Assembly (NCBI GenBank): GCA_922989275.2
Contig: OV277870.1
Span: 27,920,742 to 27,984,741, forward strand
Source of the DNA: Gari tellinella
Lineage: Eukaryota > Mollusca > Bivalvia > Cardiida > Psammobiidae
Length of the DNA stretch: 64,000 nucleotides
Reading direction: 5' to 3'
The translations under genes were made by a program, and so were the position numbers. Positions 1 through 12,941 of the stretch are shown one piece after another (the first letter of the stretch is position 1; every line of letters starts with the position of its first letter). The notes under the pieces were generated by a model. The model saw nothing but the letters and a program-made list of their open reading frames with translations. It did no database searches and was not told the origin of the DNA.

Positions 1-1255
1 AAACTTCAGCTGTTTAAAACACCGAACCGATTTGTGTAGGTTGTGATGCTACAAATGCAATAATAAATCTCCCTTTTTCAACATTGATAACCCTAGGCAG
101 AACTAATGACAAATAATATCGTGATGACAAAATTGTGCGTTTCTTTTTGCACTGAGTGTATGTGGTTTGCAACAGTACATTATGACAAATGCTTTTATAG
201 TCCGGTAAATGAACTCTAAACACAAACAATGTTTTATAAACCGTAGAAAATCGCATATTTTTCAAGATGCTGACCAGTCGAATCTAGTTCTAGACATTTT
301 GAAACATACGCACGTTTGTAGACAATAACGAGTTTATTCTCAAAACAAGTGAATCCATATGCATACTGTTTGGAGCAAAATCAGACTCAAAACGTGTGCC
401 ATAATGTCAGAAACTTTAAAACATTGTCCACTTATGCATTATAATGTATGTGTTTAGTTATGTTCAAAATTGGAAGGAAACGTCTTTTCAACTGTATTCC
501 ATTCAAGAGCGCCCAGACGTTGGTAACAGTAAGCAGTCGTGTACCTATATGATGTTGTTTAAAGCATATGTCAGGACACACATAATTATAACTGAAGCCA
601 AATGTTCAGGTCAATAGCAGAGTGATGTTAAAATGATATGCAACATCACAACATCTGGAGATGTAATCACACCTATAGCGTGGTTTCTCTTTGTCAAGAA
701 ATAGTATAGCAGGATATGCTACTGCTTTAGCTAAAGGCAATGTTCAAGGTCAAAGGTATAGGTTCTTGTCTGTTTTACACTATAACACAATATTAGGCAT
801 TATTGCTAAAACAAAGTGTTTGACTATAGTTATAAAACAGCTTCAAACTTTTTCAGCGACTAAACTAGTCCACTTATCAGATTCTTAATGCATTTAAATG
901 TTATTGGAACGGTACTGAATAAAGTAAATTAATATATATATGTAGTGGCACTACAAAGATGAATAGTGCGCATAATTTGTTATTTTATAGACGTGTTGGG
1001 ATCTACTAAATGACCCAGTCCCCATGAACCGCGTTTGTTTGTTTTCATCAAATAGATAGATAAAAAGATAGTTGCGTGACAAAAGTAAATCAGTATGTAG
1101 CGTAATAGGAATTATACAAGAGACTGTTCTGTGTAGCAGGTTCAATTTCAGAACACAACGCATGGAGGATTTTGTTCTCTTCTTTGAAATACCTTTTATG
1201 TATCGACACTGAATACATGTACTAATTGTATATGGTATTACAGAACTCTAAGATA
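1..1255. other. Unassigned AT-rich DNA
   Basis: I see no gene or recognisable repeat here. Short open frames (83, 65 and 70 codons) have no recognisable motif and are of a length expected by chance. Confidence 0.5.
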
Positions 1256-1621
1256 CAGTGAACCCCCTCTAAACCGGACATATGTGGGGACAGCAAAAAT
1301 GTCCGGTTTAAAGGGGTTTCCGGTTTAGAGGGGTTTTAACTTGTTTGTAGTATGGAATATAGCTGACCACGTAAAGCAGGTTGAACGTAAAGCAGAATGC
1401 GCCTTAAGGCGCATTCTGATTTACTTTCAACCTGCTTTAAGCTATCATCTGCTAGAATGTACAAACCATTTTCTTCAGTGAAAGAAAAACCAAATACGTA
1501 ATAAGGAGTGTTTATGGTGTAATTGGTAAAAATAAAATTGGATTGGAAACGGGACCCAAGCTTTTGTCCGGTTTAGAGAGGATTCCGGTATTCAGAGGTT
1601 CCGTTTAGAGGGGTTTCACTG
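1256..1621. mobile_element. Family F MITE, TA flanked, with family D hairpin core
   Basis: Inverted ends CAGTGAACCCCCTCTAAACC and, on the other strand, CAGTGAAACCCCTCTAAACG, each flanked by TA. Further copies of the GTCCGGTTTAGAGG motif repeat inside both ends. The centre (about 1375-1440) is the AAGCAGGTTGAACGTAAAGC / CAACCTGCTTTAAGC hairpin otherwise found in the TTAA family D. No coding capacity. The TA flanks suggest a Tc1/mariner-type mobiliser, but that is inference. Confidence 0.8.
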
Positions 1622-1988
1622 TATATCAAAGTTTCGCCATAGCTTTCCTCACTTACAGATAAACATATAACCATGGATTTACGTCTGTTTTTCAACACTT
1701 TCAATATTGATTTGTCCCACAATAACTATCCTTGGTTATATTTAGGATATCTTAGAAACAGTCTATACAGAATTTGGCTGCATATCAGCTATGTATAGAT
1801 GTTCATTTAATGTATGGGCTGGAGGTTTCATCACACAATAATATGAAAATTATTAAATTGAATTACAAATATGAGACGTTAAGCACCATAACTCGAGTAA
1901 TTTTTAAGTTGATTTTTCTCGAATTTCAACGTCAAAATTTGTGTGGCTGTTGCATTGCGCACTATTGTTGAATCTCTCATAATATTTC

Positions 1989-2184
1989 ACCCTTATCATT
2001 CTGAATTGTCGTCTGCTAAAAACACAACGTGTGCGGAAAACATAATACTCATTTAATATGATTTTTAAACTTCAGAAAAGTTTAATATGATTTACACATA
2101 GTTCAGATCCAGATCAGACATCGGATTTCGTGGTGTATCATCTGGGTCCACGCTATTTGCAAATGTAAGAATGATACGGTTTAA
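1989..2184. mobile_element. Decayed family C MITE
   Basis: Left end CACCCTTATCATTCTGAATT followed by GTCGTCTGC, as in other C copies; right end AAGAATGATACGGTTTAA. A decayed hairpin core (CAGATCCAGATCAGACATCG and partner) lies at about 2101-2166. Confidence 0.5.
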
Positions 2185-2712
2185 TGTAATTTCACTCGAG
2201 TCAAGACTCATAAAAGATGGCGATTAGCTCAGCGCTTCAACTAGATCACACAATTTGCAAAGGTTAACATGTTTAATAGATAGTCAATTACGAAAGCAAA
2301 ATGAGTTTTCGAAAATGAGTTTGACTCTCAACAAATTAAATGTAAATACAAGAGCTGAACGTACACATAGTTAAAACTTCTTAACACTTAAATGCAACTG
2401 TACTATTATTGTACAAACAGTTTTTATTCGTATTCAGGCACGGGTTACTTGGTGGCTGTACACGGTCAAATCAATGACACTTGTATCAAAAATATAATCA
2501 GCTAAATTGTCAAACATTTAAACCTTATTTCAAAACAATTAGGTAGGTATCAACATTGATGCATGATATCTATTATTGATGAGAAGGTCTTTTGTTTCGA
2601 TTGTCATATATGTTTAGTTACCATTGCGGTATAACGAGAAAGAATAATTTGCTTTTCAATGAAATTGGTATCCGATATCTTAGATAGGAAGTGTATGTTG
2701 ACTTGAAATCCA

Positions 2713-2964
2713 TTAACCCATTACCCCATAAATATGCCTTTTTACGTCTTTAATTAATTTCTCTACTAAAGAAAATAGTTCAAATTTAAACTGTCACAAA
2801 TTAAAATCATAAGAAATAGTTTTTACATTTTAGAAGATAATAGCGTGAAGCAGGCTAAAAGTAAACCAGAATGCACCTTAAGATACATTCTGCTTTACTT
2901 TCAGCCTTATTTAGGTGGTAACATATCTTCAAAACTAGACACTGGCTATGGGGTAATGGGTTAA
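2713..2964. mobile_element. Family D MITE with TTAA flanks
   Basis: TTAA at both edges (2713-2716 and 2961-2964) and inverted ends CCCATTACCCCATA. The core is a hairpin of GAAGCAGGCTAAAAGTAAAC and its partner. The TTAA target suggests a piggyBac-like mobiliser; no coding sequence. Confidence 0.82.
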
Positions 2965-4125
2965 AAGGATAAACGCTATTTGTGTAGTTATAAATGTTGA
3001 ATGGTTCAACGGTTCATTTTGAAAACTGTTTGAAAGTCCAGTTGAGTATTATGATGTTTAAACTATATGTGTATGATGTAGAACATCATAAACTTAGTTG
3101 TACGGATATATGGTGCAATATCAACTGATGTATAATTATTTAATTTATACAGGGGATAGTGAAATACTTTTTTACTTGCACACAATTTCTTAAATAGTAC
3201 GATATTTATATCTCTTTTATATGACCCAAATATCGTCCCATATCTATTTCCATTAGATATCCGTTGCAAGATTATATGAAACAATGGTATTACTCCGAAC
3301 ATATCGACAAAATCTTTGTCTGTACGATTGGGTGGGTATTGATTGTTTTTGTCCGTACAATGGATAATTAATTACGACCACAAATGGTTCAAATAACTGT
3401 CTAATAATGCAAAATAGAATGTTTGAACAAATTCTAGATAAAACCAATGCATCAAGATAATAATTGAATCATCAGAATAAACTAAAGTGGACCATTGTTG
3501 GCCATTAACAATACTTTATTCACGTGTCGAATATGTACCGACATCAAAGGCTAGTGGAAGATAAAGATCTAGTTTGAATGAGTAATAGCCTTTTAGGGAT
3601 ATCACATTAATGTATAAATTGATCTTACCTAATTGTCAAACATCACATAGCTAAACATCAACCTATAAATCTATCATACATATGACAATGTGCAAATTAA
3701 ATAAGATGACTTAAATACTGTTCAAGGCTGTTAACGTTTTTCTGGAGACCTTAAGGTACCTAGTGCAGAACTGTGGCGAAAACGGTATTCTCCATTTACA
3801 TATTTTCTGTCTGCCAGTCTAACACATTATGTTTAGTTGTACTGTAAATCAATGAATACAGATATTCATGAAACACTTGATTAATTAAAAGTAAATACAG
3901 ATACAAATCCAAATCAATAATTAACAGTAACTATACAATTATAGAAATTACTGTGAACACAAATGGGCATGTAATAACTTTCTATACAAAACTTCAATTG
4001 CTTCGTTTACTGCCAAACCCATGACTCTAACTTATGTTAGTATTACTCATTTACTTTTCTTTGCCTACTACTTTATTACAACAACTATTCGTATACTATA
4101 ATTTCTACTAAAACATTTTAAAACG
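2965..4125. other. Unassigned AT-rich DNA
   Basis: Nothing recognisable was found on either strand; short open frames only. Confidence 0.5.
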
Positions 4126-4378
4126 GTTATGGCTACTACTACTGCTACTACTTCAACTACTTCTACTACTACTACTGCTGTTGCTTCAACAAAACAAATA
4201 TATCTACTCAAACTTCTACTGTAATTTCCACTACTGCTGCTGAAACTACCACTTTTAAAACTGCTATTACTACCACTACTGCTACAAGTACTAATACTAC
4301 TAGTGCCATCACGACAAACGCAACTTATCAATTTTCTTATACTAGTGCTTCTAGTAGATTCAGTACTATTTCTTATAT
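4126..4378. repeat. Imperfect ACT/GCT trinucleotide microsatellite
   Basis: A run dominated by CTA/ACT/GCT triplets, most regular at 4130-4190 and weaker to about 4378. The minus-strand open frame at 4068-4331, rich in Ser and Val, is a translation of this repeat and not a gene. Confidence 0.85.
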
Positions 4379-6000
4379 TTCTTAATATTTTTCAACCACT
4401 GCTACTTACTATTGGTTATAATACTAGTAAATATACGAGTACTGCTTGTTTTTACTTTGTCTGTTGTGGATATCATAATTAAATGTAAGCATTACTGATA
4501 TTACCACTTCTAATTATGCTACTACATGTATTATCTATTCTCACCGCTACTAGAATTATATCGTATCATTATTATAAGTAGTAGCACAATTAGTACAACA
4601 ATATAGAATTATTCGTGCGTCTCTAAAGGTCTGCCCATTAAAAAAAGAGTATAGGCCCAGATTTATCGACAAGATACTTTGCGTTCGATAAATTTCCTAA
4701 CTATTTTAAAAATCAGGTAAAACTCTATATAACCATTTCCACACCATGGACTTGTTTTAAATATATATATACTTATTATTTTTTGCAAACAGTGTAGATC
4801 CAGATTAGGTGGCTCCTGAAGGAAACCGCTGATCTTGGTTTACACATATTGCTCATTTAGAGAAGTTTTAATTAAACTATCATTGTTTGCGTTCAATTCA
4901 TGTTTAATCGGAAATTAAAAGTTGAGGTAAATGATGGTTGGCCATGAACATGCAAATGTCTCAGACAAGCCAAAAGGTCAAGCCTATGTTTGTATTTATT
5001 ATTTTACATATAAACACAACTAACTTGACATAGTATTTCAATACTATATTTGGAATGAAAATATGAAGAACAATACCTACATTGACTTTGTTTCAAGTAG
5101 CAGGTTGGGCCTCGTGAATGGTGGTAAAATACAGCAGGGTCTTATAATGTTTGTATTTGTGATAGATATTGCGTAAAATTTAAAATTCGTTTCAGAATGT
5201 AGATTAAACTTAGTTTATGTTATAAGGTTTGGAATCATGCCGACAAGGATGGTCTACCTGAGGTCCATAAGAAGTACATGTTAAAGATCTAATACCGTTG
5301 ATAACACACATGTGCTTACAACAAACAAACTAACACATTCATAAGTTTATTTTCGAAACTAACCGAAATTTCCAATTAAAATTTCATGTGAATTTCATAG
5401 TGTATGAAGCCTACTTTTAATATTTTGATATGCGTAACCTATAGTACAGCGTTTCGAAGACTCGGTTGCGGTCCCTTAACAAATGTTAATAACGGAATTG
5501 TGAAATCAACTAATTACGTTTATTGGAAATACGTTTTCCGTATGAGGCACATGGCAATGCCGAGATAAATAATGTCTCATATTTTTTGTTAACATATGTG
5601 TCACAGCTGTGGAAATCCTTAATAGATAAAACTGATATTGATGCTTAGATGTCAAATCATAATCACATCAGTATCCTGCATATTTTTCTTGTTACCACAT
5701 AAGTGATAAAACGTTCTTGTTGTGTGAGTTATAAAAGTTGGGGAAGGCGTTATTCCATTCCGTTTGGCTCCAAATTGTGTTCAATGGACAGATGAGATAA
5801 TACGTGTTCAATGAGATAGATTTAACGTCTTCACCTCTGCACCTAATATAAACCTAAAGACCTTAAAGTAGCAGAGGTGATTATGATAACTTCCAAACAA
5901 ATCTGATTGACACACCATGAAAAACTATTTCGGAAATGACAACATTTTGAGGAAAGACATATTCCTACTTTACTAAACCATTTTGGCGCCAGTCGGCATC
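4379..6000. other. Unassigned DNA with one decayed hairpin core
   Basis: Only a decayed copy of the shared hairpin core is visible (about 4786-4850, GCAAACAGTGTAGATCCAGA). The rest shows no gene. Confidence 0.45.
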
Positions 6001-6075
6001 GCAAACAGTTTTGATCCTATGATCAGACACCGCTTGACGCGACGTCTGATTAGGATTAAACCTGTTTGACACTCG
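6001..6075. repeat. Shared hairpin core, solo copy
   Basis: GCAAACAGTTTTGATCCTAT and a partner arm ending CCTGTTTGACACTCG. It looks like the centre of a family C element with decayed ends. Confidence 0.7.
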
Positions 6076-6136
6076 TATCGAAATTTCAACGGTTGTCAAC
6101 CTTAAATCTTACGTTTAAACAATATTATACACACTA

Positions 6137-6382
6137 CAGTGGAGAATGTGTTATTCTTTCCCAATAAACGCGTTTACGCTAAAACTATTATTTCCAATAC
6201 AAACAGTTTGGAGCCAGATCAGACGCCGGGTAACCCGGCGTCTGATCAGGCTCCAAACTGTTTGCCACCAAGATAAACATGAAATATCAGAATTGTCCAA
6301 AAGTTGTTCTTTTCTACGTTTTAGTGCTTTGCGTTTGCAATTGTTTGCGTTTAAACGGGAAAGAATAACAGATTATCCACTG
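6137..6382 (+). mobile_element. Family A MITE, 246 bp
   Basis: TA-flanked, ends CAGTGGAGAA and TTATCCACTG. Left unit contains AATAAACGCGTTTACGCTAA, right unit GTTTAAACGGGAAAGAATAA, with a near-perfect palindrome between them whose centre is CCGGGTAACCCGG. No coding capacity; the open frame 6146-6385 is an artefact of the repeat. TA target and CAGT terminus fit a Tc1/mariner-type MITE. Confidence 0.9.
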
Positions 6383-6629
6383 TAACAATGTAGCAGATGA
6401 CAAAACAAATAAATAGGGTCAAAATTGCACAATTAAGTTGGCGCTTTAGGGTTACTGTTTTAACTTGTGATAGATCTTAATCAAGGTCAATAATGGGCTA
6501 GAACGAATCAGTTGTGAGGAAATTTTGGGGATTTGTTTGGTTCTTAATTTCAACAAGACGCTGAACGAGTTCTAATTTTGTGGAAATAGGACGAGTGTCA
6601 AGCGTCTTATATCCGGATGAAACTTCATC

Positions 6630-6868
6630 ATACACTGTTTCATAAAACTTCGTACAACACATGTCATGTTGTCGTAAATCAGATTATAATAGTATCGATT
6701 ATTATGTATTTCTCCATCTGATCCTGTCTTGTAACACCTTTTTGAAAAGACGATTCCAAAGCGTAGTCAAACGACGTGACTAGATAGAGAAATCAGAAAT
6801 GTATTTTAGAGTTTTGACTTACGACAACGTTAAATTTTGTCGTACAAAGTTTTATTAAACGGGCCCCA
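6630..6868. mobile_element. Family G MITE
   Basis: Inverted ends TTTCATAAAACTTCGTAC and GTACAAAGTTTTATTAAACG followed by GGCCCC. Inner subterminal inverted motifs CTCCATCTGATCCTGTCTTG. Related copies lie at 8421 and 23468. Confidence 0.7.
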
Positions 6869-7329
6869 GGTTCCAAACTATATTCCGTTCTTTACATGTG
6901 GGGTCGGGTAATGAACTTGTTTCACGGTATTACCTTCAACAAATTTACCTGCAGGGCCCTCTCTGGCCGTGTTTTCTGGTTCGTCCCTATTTAGAGGAAC
7001 AAAAACGCTATAAGATAGAAGATAGAAAACGATTTTTCTTTATGACATACATTTTAAATGGACTATGTAGTTAACTCAAAAGGTGTATGATGTGACTCCA
7101 AGATGTTCAATGTTAAGTGTTGCCTGGGGGAGAGTTTGAATGGTTTTCTTGATTAAAAATGGTTCTGCGTGGTAATTTCTTCCAAAATGGAATTGTTTTA
7201 GGGATCTCATTTCAAGGTTCTTTCCCCAGGCGGATGCACATGGAAACACAGTGAATGGATGAAGTGACAAAGCACCATAATGTACCATATGTTAGGATAT
7301 TGAAACATTAATTATTACGCATACGAGTA
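6869..7329. other. Unassigned DNA with a minus-strand open frame
   Basis: A 70-codon ATG frame lies on the minus strand at 7076-7288. Its later half has a protein-like composition (WGKNLEMRSLKQFHFG), but I recognise no family and the length is compatible with chance. Confidence 0.3.
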
Positions 7330-7543
7330 TTAACCCTTATCCTGCGGTGATGTCGTCTGCTTCGAAATTGTCGTCTGCAAAGTTTGTTAAATTTATATCT
7401 ATATATATATTTGAGTAAAGAAACCTAAAGAAGAGTGTCAAACAGTTTGGATCCAGATCAGACACCGCGTTACGCGGTGTCTGATCTGGATCTAAACTGT
7501 TTGCAAAAATCAATAAAGTCGCGAGCAGCAGGCAAAGGGTTAA
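7330..7543 (+). mobile_element. Family C MITE with TTAA flanks
   Basis: TTAA at 7330-7333 and 7540-7543; ends CCCTTATCCTGCGG and GCAGGCAAAGGG. The core is a strong hairpin in which both arms carry the variant GACACCGCG/CGCGGTGTC in place of the commoner GACGCCGCG. Confidence 0.85.
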
Positions 7544-7668
7544 TGACTGTATAAAATGGAACTGTTTTCTCTAGTGTTAAATTTAATTGATACAAAAATA
7601 GGAATATATATGGAGTAAATTGCTAGTATTGTAAAACAACAGAAGGGGAAACATATAAACAATTACTA

Positions 7669-8006
7669 CTGCGCTCCTTCTCAACAACGACACCCAACGT
7701 GATCATGCGCGTTGTTCGGAGGGAGTCGTTATAGGGAGGGAAATTGGCAACCATCTTCAATCCAGACCAGACGCCGCGTCACGCGGCGTCTGATCTGGAT
7801 TCAAGCTGTTTGTCACTCGTAAGGAAGTTGTTCTGTCAAAATGTCCATAATGTAACTTCGCCAAAAACAGCCGACGACAATTTGAAGCAGACGATATTGC
7901 AGCAGTAAAAGCGTTATACATTATTGTCCAGTTTAGGGAACTACGGCAAGGGTCGTTGTAAGGAGGGAGTCGTTGTATGGAGTGCATTTGTAGGGAGGGA
8001 TCACTG
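7669..8006. mobile_element. Family I MITE, TA flanked
   Basis: Left end CTGCGCTCCTTCTCAACAAC and right end GTAGGGAGGGATCACTG, flanked by TA. A GGAGGGAGTCGTT motif occurs near both ends, and the shared hairpin core (AATCCAGACCAGACGCCGCG) is central. Confidence 0.8.
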
Positions 8007-8420
8007 TATCACGTTCGTGACTGTGTTAATACATATTAAGCCATTTAAGGCACCACCAGAAATGATAAGCAGTATAACAATATCTGTTTGAATATTATTT
8101 ATCTAAGTTAGCTTATTATGTAAAATAATTAGTACATTAATAACCTTCGTAGAATAAATGTGTTTAACGACAAACTTATACGTATATATATTCACGACTA
8201 ATTAAATGAGGAACAACATGTTACCAATCCTCTTGTACATGTATATACAAAATGAATGTAAGAAAATATATATGTTTAAACCATAGAGGAAATGTTCATA
8301 GTCCTATTACGAGCATCCAAAATATAGCACTATGATAACATAACTAAATAATCGGTGCTAAATCGGATCAAAACCACTTACAGCCGGTATTGTTGCCACT
8401 GGCGTAGCAGAGTTTACCAG

Positions 8421-8662
8421 GAGCCCATTTCATAAAACTTCGTACGTCAAAAGCGTTCGTAAGTCAAAACTTTAAAATACATTTAATTTCTGATTGCTCC
8501 ATATAATCCTGTCTTGTGACATCTCTTTTGAATTGTATTTTCGAGACAATTCTTAAGAGATGTCACAAGACTGGATTAGATGGAGAAATAAATAATAATT
8601 GATACTTTAATAATCTGATTTACGACCGTTTTTGTCGCACGCAGTTGTATGAAATGGGCCTC
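8421..8662. mobile_element. Family G MITE
   Basis: Ends GAGCCCATTTCATAAAACTT and GTATGAAATGGGCCTC. Inner inverted repeat around CTTAAGAGATGTCACAAGAC and its partner. Confidence 0.72.
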
Positions 8663-9421
8663 AGGTTCATACCAGCACGAAAAGCAGCAGACAAAAACAT
8701 CACACACGTTATACCGGTATTAAGTTCCTGAATGTGATTGTATATAATAAGCCATTACAAATTAACAGTATAAAAACTAATTAAGGGATTGTTAGAATAT
8801 TATTTACCCACGATATGCTTTTATATAAGATAATTAGTTAATAAACTATCCTCATATAACAAAATTACCAAACTTAAATAATACCACTAATTATAGTTGA
8901 AACGTTCATAGACCTTTTAAACAAAACATAATGAAAAGTGAAAACATCAGGTTGCGAGCTTAAACTGGAGGTGAAACAAGAAAAAATATCTAGCTTGCGT
9001 TTACAAGTGTTTTCTGTTCTAGTAAGTGACAACCTGACTCAAACCATATAAATACTTGAAGGACAAATTCATTTTTGGAAAATAGCATAATTATATTTAA
9101 TCCTCACAAACGCCTTAAGAAGCCCAATTAACTAACTATTCAAATTATGCAACATAGATAAGTATTAATTAATTCTGATGAATAGAGATCGCCACTGAAG
9201 ACATGGTTGCAATAGAGCAGAATGCTCATAAAATAGCTTCCAGCTTTGAGTTATCTGCTGTTTTCTACTTCCTGGACGTATTCTTCTGCCATAAAAACTA
9301 TTATAAATGATTTTCGGGAGCTTTGGATGAAACATTTTATGATTTTTTATAAAACCGTATACATGATGCCATGCTATTTTGTGAAAGAAGGTGTATTACA
9401 GAAAAAACCTCCCTTCTTGCA
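8663..9421. other. Unassigned DNA
   Basis: No gene or repeat recognised. Confidence 0.45.
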
Positions 9422-9625
9422 CAGTAGAACCTCTCTATTACGGCCACTAAAATGTGTTGAATATTAGTCGTTTTAGACAGGTGACTGCTTAAACAATGTG
9501 GAAGTGAAACAGAAAGCTCCTACAGGAGCTTTCTATGTCACTTTCACATTGCTTTAAACTGTCACCTGTCTTTTATACAGACAATTAGCCTTCTGTTTAG
9601 TGGTTGTAATAGAGAGGTTTTACTG
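9422..9625. mobile_element. Family E MITE
   Basis: Inverted ends CAGTAGAACCTCTCTATTAC and AATAGAGAGGTTTTACTG; the core hairpin is AAAGCTCCTACAGGAGCTTT. Right flank is TA, left flank is not, so the left base may be mutated. Confidence 0.8.
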
Positions 9626-9759
9626 TATAACGACAACTAGAAGGAAGGCTAATGCATTGAGTTAAAGCAGGTAAAAGGTCACCTTGATTTAAACAGTCAC
9701 TTGTCTTAAACACCTAACAATTATCGCCAATTAGTTGTCGTAATAGAACACATTTACTG
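9626..9759. mobile_element. Second, abutting family E-type copy
   Basis: Directly adjoins the previous element. It starts with TAACGACAACTAG and ends with TAGTTGTCGTAATAGAACAC and TTTACTG; the core is partly lost. Confidence 0.55.
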
Positions 9760-9837
9760 TACTTTCATTAGCAACTGTTGGGAGACAACACATGCGTTCC
9801 ATACCAGCAGCGGAATAATATTTTGGAAGAAAATATA

Positions 9838-10079
9838 CAGTGGAGAATGTGTTTTTCCCAATAAACGCGTTTACGCTAAAACTATTATTTGCAGTGCAAA
9901 CAGTTTGGAGCCAGATCAGACGCCGGGTAACCCGGCGTCTGATCAGGCTCCAAACTGTTTGCCACCAAGATAAACATGAATTATCAGAATTGTTCAAAAG
10001 TTGTACTTTTCTACGTTTTAGTGCTTTGCGTTTGCGTCCGTTTGCGTTTAAACGGGAAAGAATAACAGAGTCTCCACTG
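9838..10079 (+). mobile_element. Family A MITE, 242 bp
   Basis: TA-flanked with the usual CAGTGGAGAA start and TCTCCACTG end; a few bases are missing near the left end. The palindromic core is intact at about 9898-9963. Open frames on both strands here are artefacts. Confidence 0.9.
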
Positions 10080-10834
10080 TATATTCCTTCCCATGTAAGC
10101 TAACCTTAACGCAGCCGAAATGCAATAGAATATGGCAAAACTCAACTATTCGCAATTACTGACTATTTATTCTATAATTGGTAGCAAACACTTAGGAACC
10201 AGAGACGACGCCGGGTAACTTGCTGACTGAAGCAGCTTACAACCAACACTTTACATTGTAACTAAGTGGCTTAGAAAAAGCACTTTTATTGGGAAATATT
10301 GACGTCTCTTCCACTGTTTTAGTTCGTGTTGTCAGGGATGTGTTATTACCTTCATTTAGCGGATATTCCTAATTAAAACTCCCTGTTATTATAATTTACT
10401 GTTATAAAACATGATTATGGCGTGGTTGTTAATAAGTTCACGAAATTAGGCGCATTATCTAAAATGAAATATATTTAACTAATCAGTAGAACAGATGACT
10501 TTAGAATGAACCTTCTTAAATGTTAATGACAGGTGAGATAAGGTTTATGTAACAGATAATGTATGTGCTAAAACCTACGTAAATCGTGTTTCTGAAAACA
10601 AGACTGTTTGTTCTCCGGATACTAACGACGAGAGCAAAATGTTTGGATATAGATCAGTGGAGAGCGAACTATTCGACGTCAAAACCAGGTATTTAGAATT
10701 GCATAGAGCAACTGTATTTATTTCAAACATTAATAATTCATTGACATTCAATTCATTGCGAATGCATGCACTTCCTACTCTAGAACGAGACAGAACGCAT
10801 TGGAAATATTATCAGTGGACTAACTATTTGTGTA
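10080..10834. other. Unassigned DNA
   Basis: Only a decayed core-like trace (about 10185-10225, GAACCAGAGACGACGCCGGG) is visible. The 89-codon frame 10639-10908 runs into the next MITE and is not supported as a gene. Confidence 0.4.
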
Positions 10835-11153
10835 CAGTGCATCCTCTCAACAACAACACCCAATGGGAGACTAAAAGTATTGGTGTTGTTTGGAGGGAGT
10901 TGTTTTAGAGAGGGAAAAATCAATACCATAAGAGTCCATTTGCAAACAGTTTGAACCACGATCTGGGTGCAAACTGTTTGCTACTCGTCACTTTTTGTTT
11001 CTTCTGTAAAAAAAATCAATACGTTATTTTGGAGAGAAAAACTCAACGACATTTTTAGGCAGAAAATAATGAAGCATATAAAGCATTAGATGCTTTTGTC
11101 TTGTATAAGAGGAATCGTTGTTCGGAGAGCCGTTTTTTATCCATGCACTTTAC
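10835..11153. mobile_element. Decayed family I MITE
   Basis: TA-flanked left end CAGTGCATCCTCTCAACAAC, then TTTGGAGGGAGTTGTTTTAG. The core is shortened to a short hairpin (10940-10982, GCAAACAGTTTGAACC). Right end decayed. Confidence 0.65.
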
Positions 11154-11858
11154 AGGCTCAAATGAGCTGTGTCTGAATTAAATGCAATGCAATTCAATTA
11201 TGTCATTAAATTGTATTTGCAATACTCATGTTTTTATTGGTATCCTATCTGTTAGGTATACTTCAACAGCTTTCAGTTTTACTCTTCGGTTGCTTTAATT
11301 CACTTGCACTTGCAGACACTAATACGACCTGGAATTTAACCATTCAAGCAGATCAATGTGAAACTCATCTAAAACGTGCATTAGCTTATGTTTCAATACA
11401 CTATTCAATTATTGATTAGTTATCGTAGCAACCTAACAATGATTTTGAAAAAAAAAAGTTAATCATGTTCATATTATTCTCCTCATCAGGACAATCCTTT
11501 ATTTGGTACCCAATGTGTGTTTGCCGTTGGTTATCTGTCAAATAATAAAATTGGAAATTATAAATAAGGGTCCCTCTAGAACCGACAGTAGTATGACGAC
11601 AAAAGCTGTCCATGAACACGTGTTTAAGCAAAACAGTGTGAATTTTTGATCAGTGGGTTCCCACAAGAGGGCCCTGATCAGGCATGATCAGGTGTAAATT
11701 GTTTTAAAATCATCCCTAAAAAGCAGCTAAAAGGATAACGGAATTATCCATTTTAATGTTTAAGGATTCATTAGTTAGAAGATATATTTGTTAATTATAA
11801 ATACGCCAAACTCACACAAGTACATGTCGACGTTAGGATTATAGATGATCGTTGACAT
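11154..11858. other. Unassigned DNA
   Basis: No gene or clear repeat; a short GATCAGG-rich stretch lies at about 11650-11700. Confidence 0.4.
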
Positions 11859-12060
11859 GGGGCCGGATTTACTAAACTACTTACGCAAAATTTTTGCGTA
11901 ATCAAAATCGTTTTACTCTTATTTTTCGATCATAAACGTTTGCAAACAGCAAATAGCCAGATCAGAGGACGCGCTAAGTGATAATAAAAAATATAAACTA
12001 AAAATTAAAATGTTGACTTACGCAAAACATTGCGTAAGTAGTTTAGTAAAACGGGCCCCT
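11859..12060. mobile_element. Family H MITE with half its hairpin lost
   Basis: Inverted ends GGATTTACTAAACTACTTAC and GTAAGTAGTTTAGTAAAACG followed by GGCCCC. The core (GCAAACAGCAAATAGCCAGA) keeps only its left arm. Confidence 0.75.
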
Positions 12061-12318
12061 AGTCTCTGGAGACTATCTTTCAAGAATGCATGCACAGACT
12101 GCTTAACAGTTTGTTCATTTATTCATTACCAAACAGTTATTAACGCCTGAATTGTCAGATCTGTCGTGTCCCTGATGCCACTGTGTTGTGAGCTAGAATC
12201 AATCAACATTTATTACCCCATACATTTCTCATAGTGGCGACACTGTTGCTTTTGATAATGCAGTTATGTCTCCGTGAGTGCCCGACAGTTCCTAATGACA
12301 GTTCCAAATCAACAAATA

Positions 12319-12513
12319 CAGTACAACTCTTCTATTACGACCAATACATTATTAGTAACTTAAACAGGTGACTGCTTAAAGCAATGTGACAGTATAACTG
12401 AAAGATCCTTTAGAAGATTTCTGTTTCACTGCCACCTTTCTTTAAGCGATCACTTGCCTTTTATACAATCAATTAACCTTCATTTTAGTGGTCGTAATAG
12501 AGAGAATTTACTG
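12319..12513. mobile_element. Family E MITE, 195 bp
   Basis: TA-flanked ends CAGTACAACTCTTCTATTAC and TAATAGAGAGAATTTACTG; hairpin core around AAAGATCCTTTAGAAGATTT. Confidence 0.82.
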
Positions 12514-12941
12514 TATACGCATTTCAGTCGGGTTTCGTTCAATTAAAAAATGTACTGTTTAGTTAAATATGAATGTGATTCAAGATCAAAGCCCTTAACA
12601 TTCCCATAAGCATTTCGTTTAAGAGGCATGTACTGCTTCCATTGAAAATAATAAAGTGAATAAACTTGTCTTTTAGCTAAAAATATTTTCCTTCTAATAC
12701 AAAAAAATCCAATTCCTACTTTATAAAGCAAACGTGTAAAGCCTGATGAGGCGCACCTACGTGATCTCTCATCATGGTGTACTCCGTTTGCCAACGTTCC
12801 AATTAGACACTAGGTCTAAATTGGTTTAAGAAAAGTATCAACATTGTAAAGTGTTTGCTTTCCATTGTATTTGTTATTAACGCGGACGGTAACTTGCTCG
12901 TTGCTATGCGTACTCCATAGTGGAGTTGTAAAAAAATATTA
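12514..12941. other. Unassigned DNA
   Basis: No gene recognised. It ends with an 18-bp word (TACTCCATAGTGGAGTTG, about 12911-12928) that recurs right of the next element. Confidence 0.4.

Noticed and set aside
2219..2270. GGCGATTAGCTCAGCGC, like the 5' part of a tRNA
   Set aside because: The D stem does not pair properly and no TTCGA-type T loop or anticodon stem follows.
4068..4331. Ser/Val-rich minus-strand frame
   Set aside because: It is the translation of a trinucleotide microsatellite.
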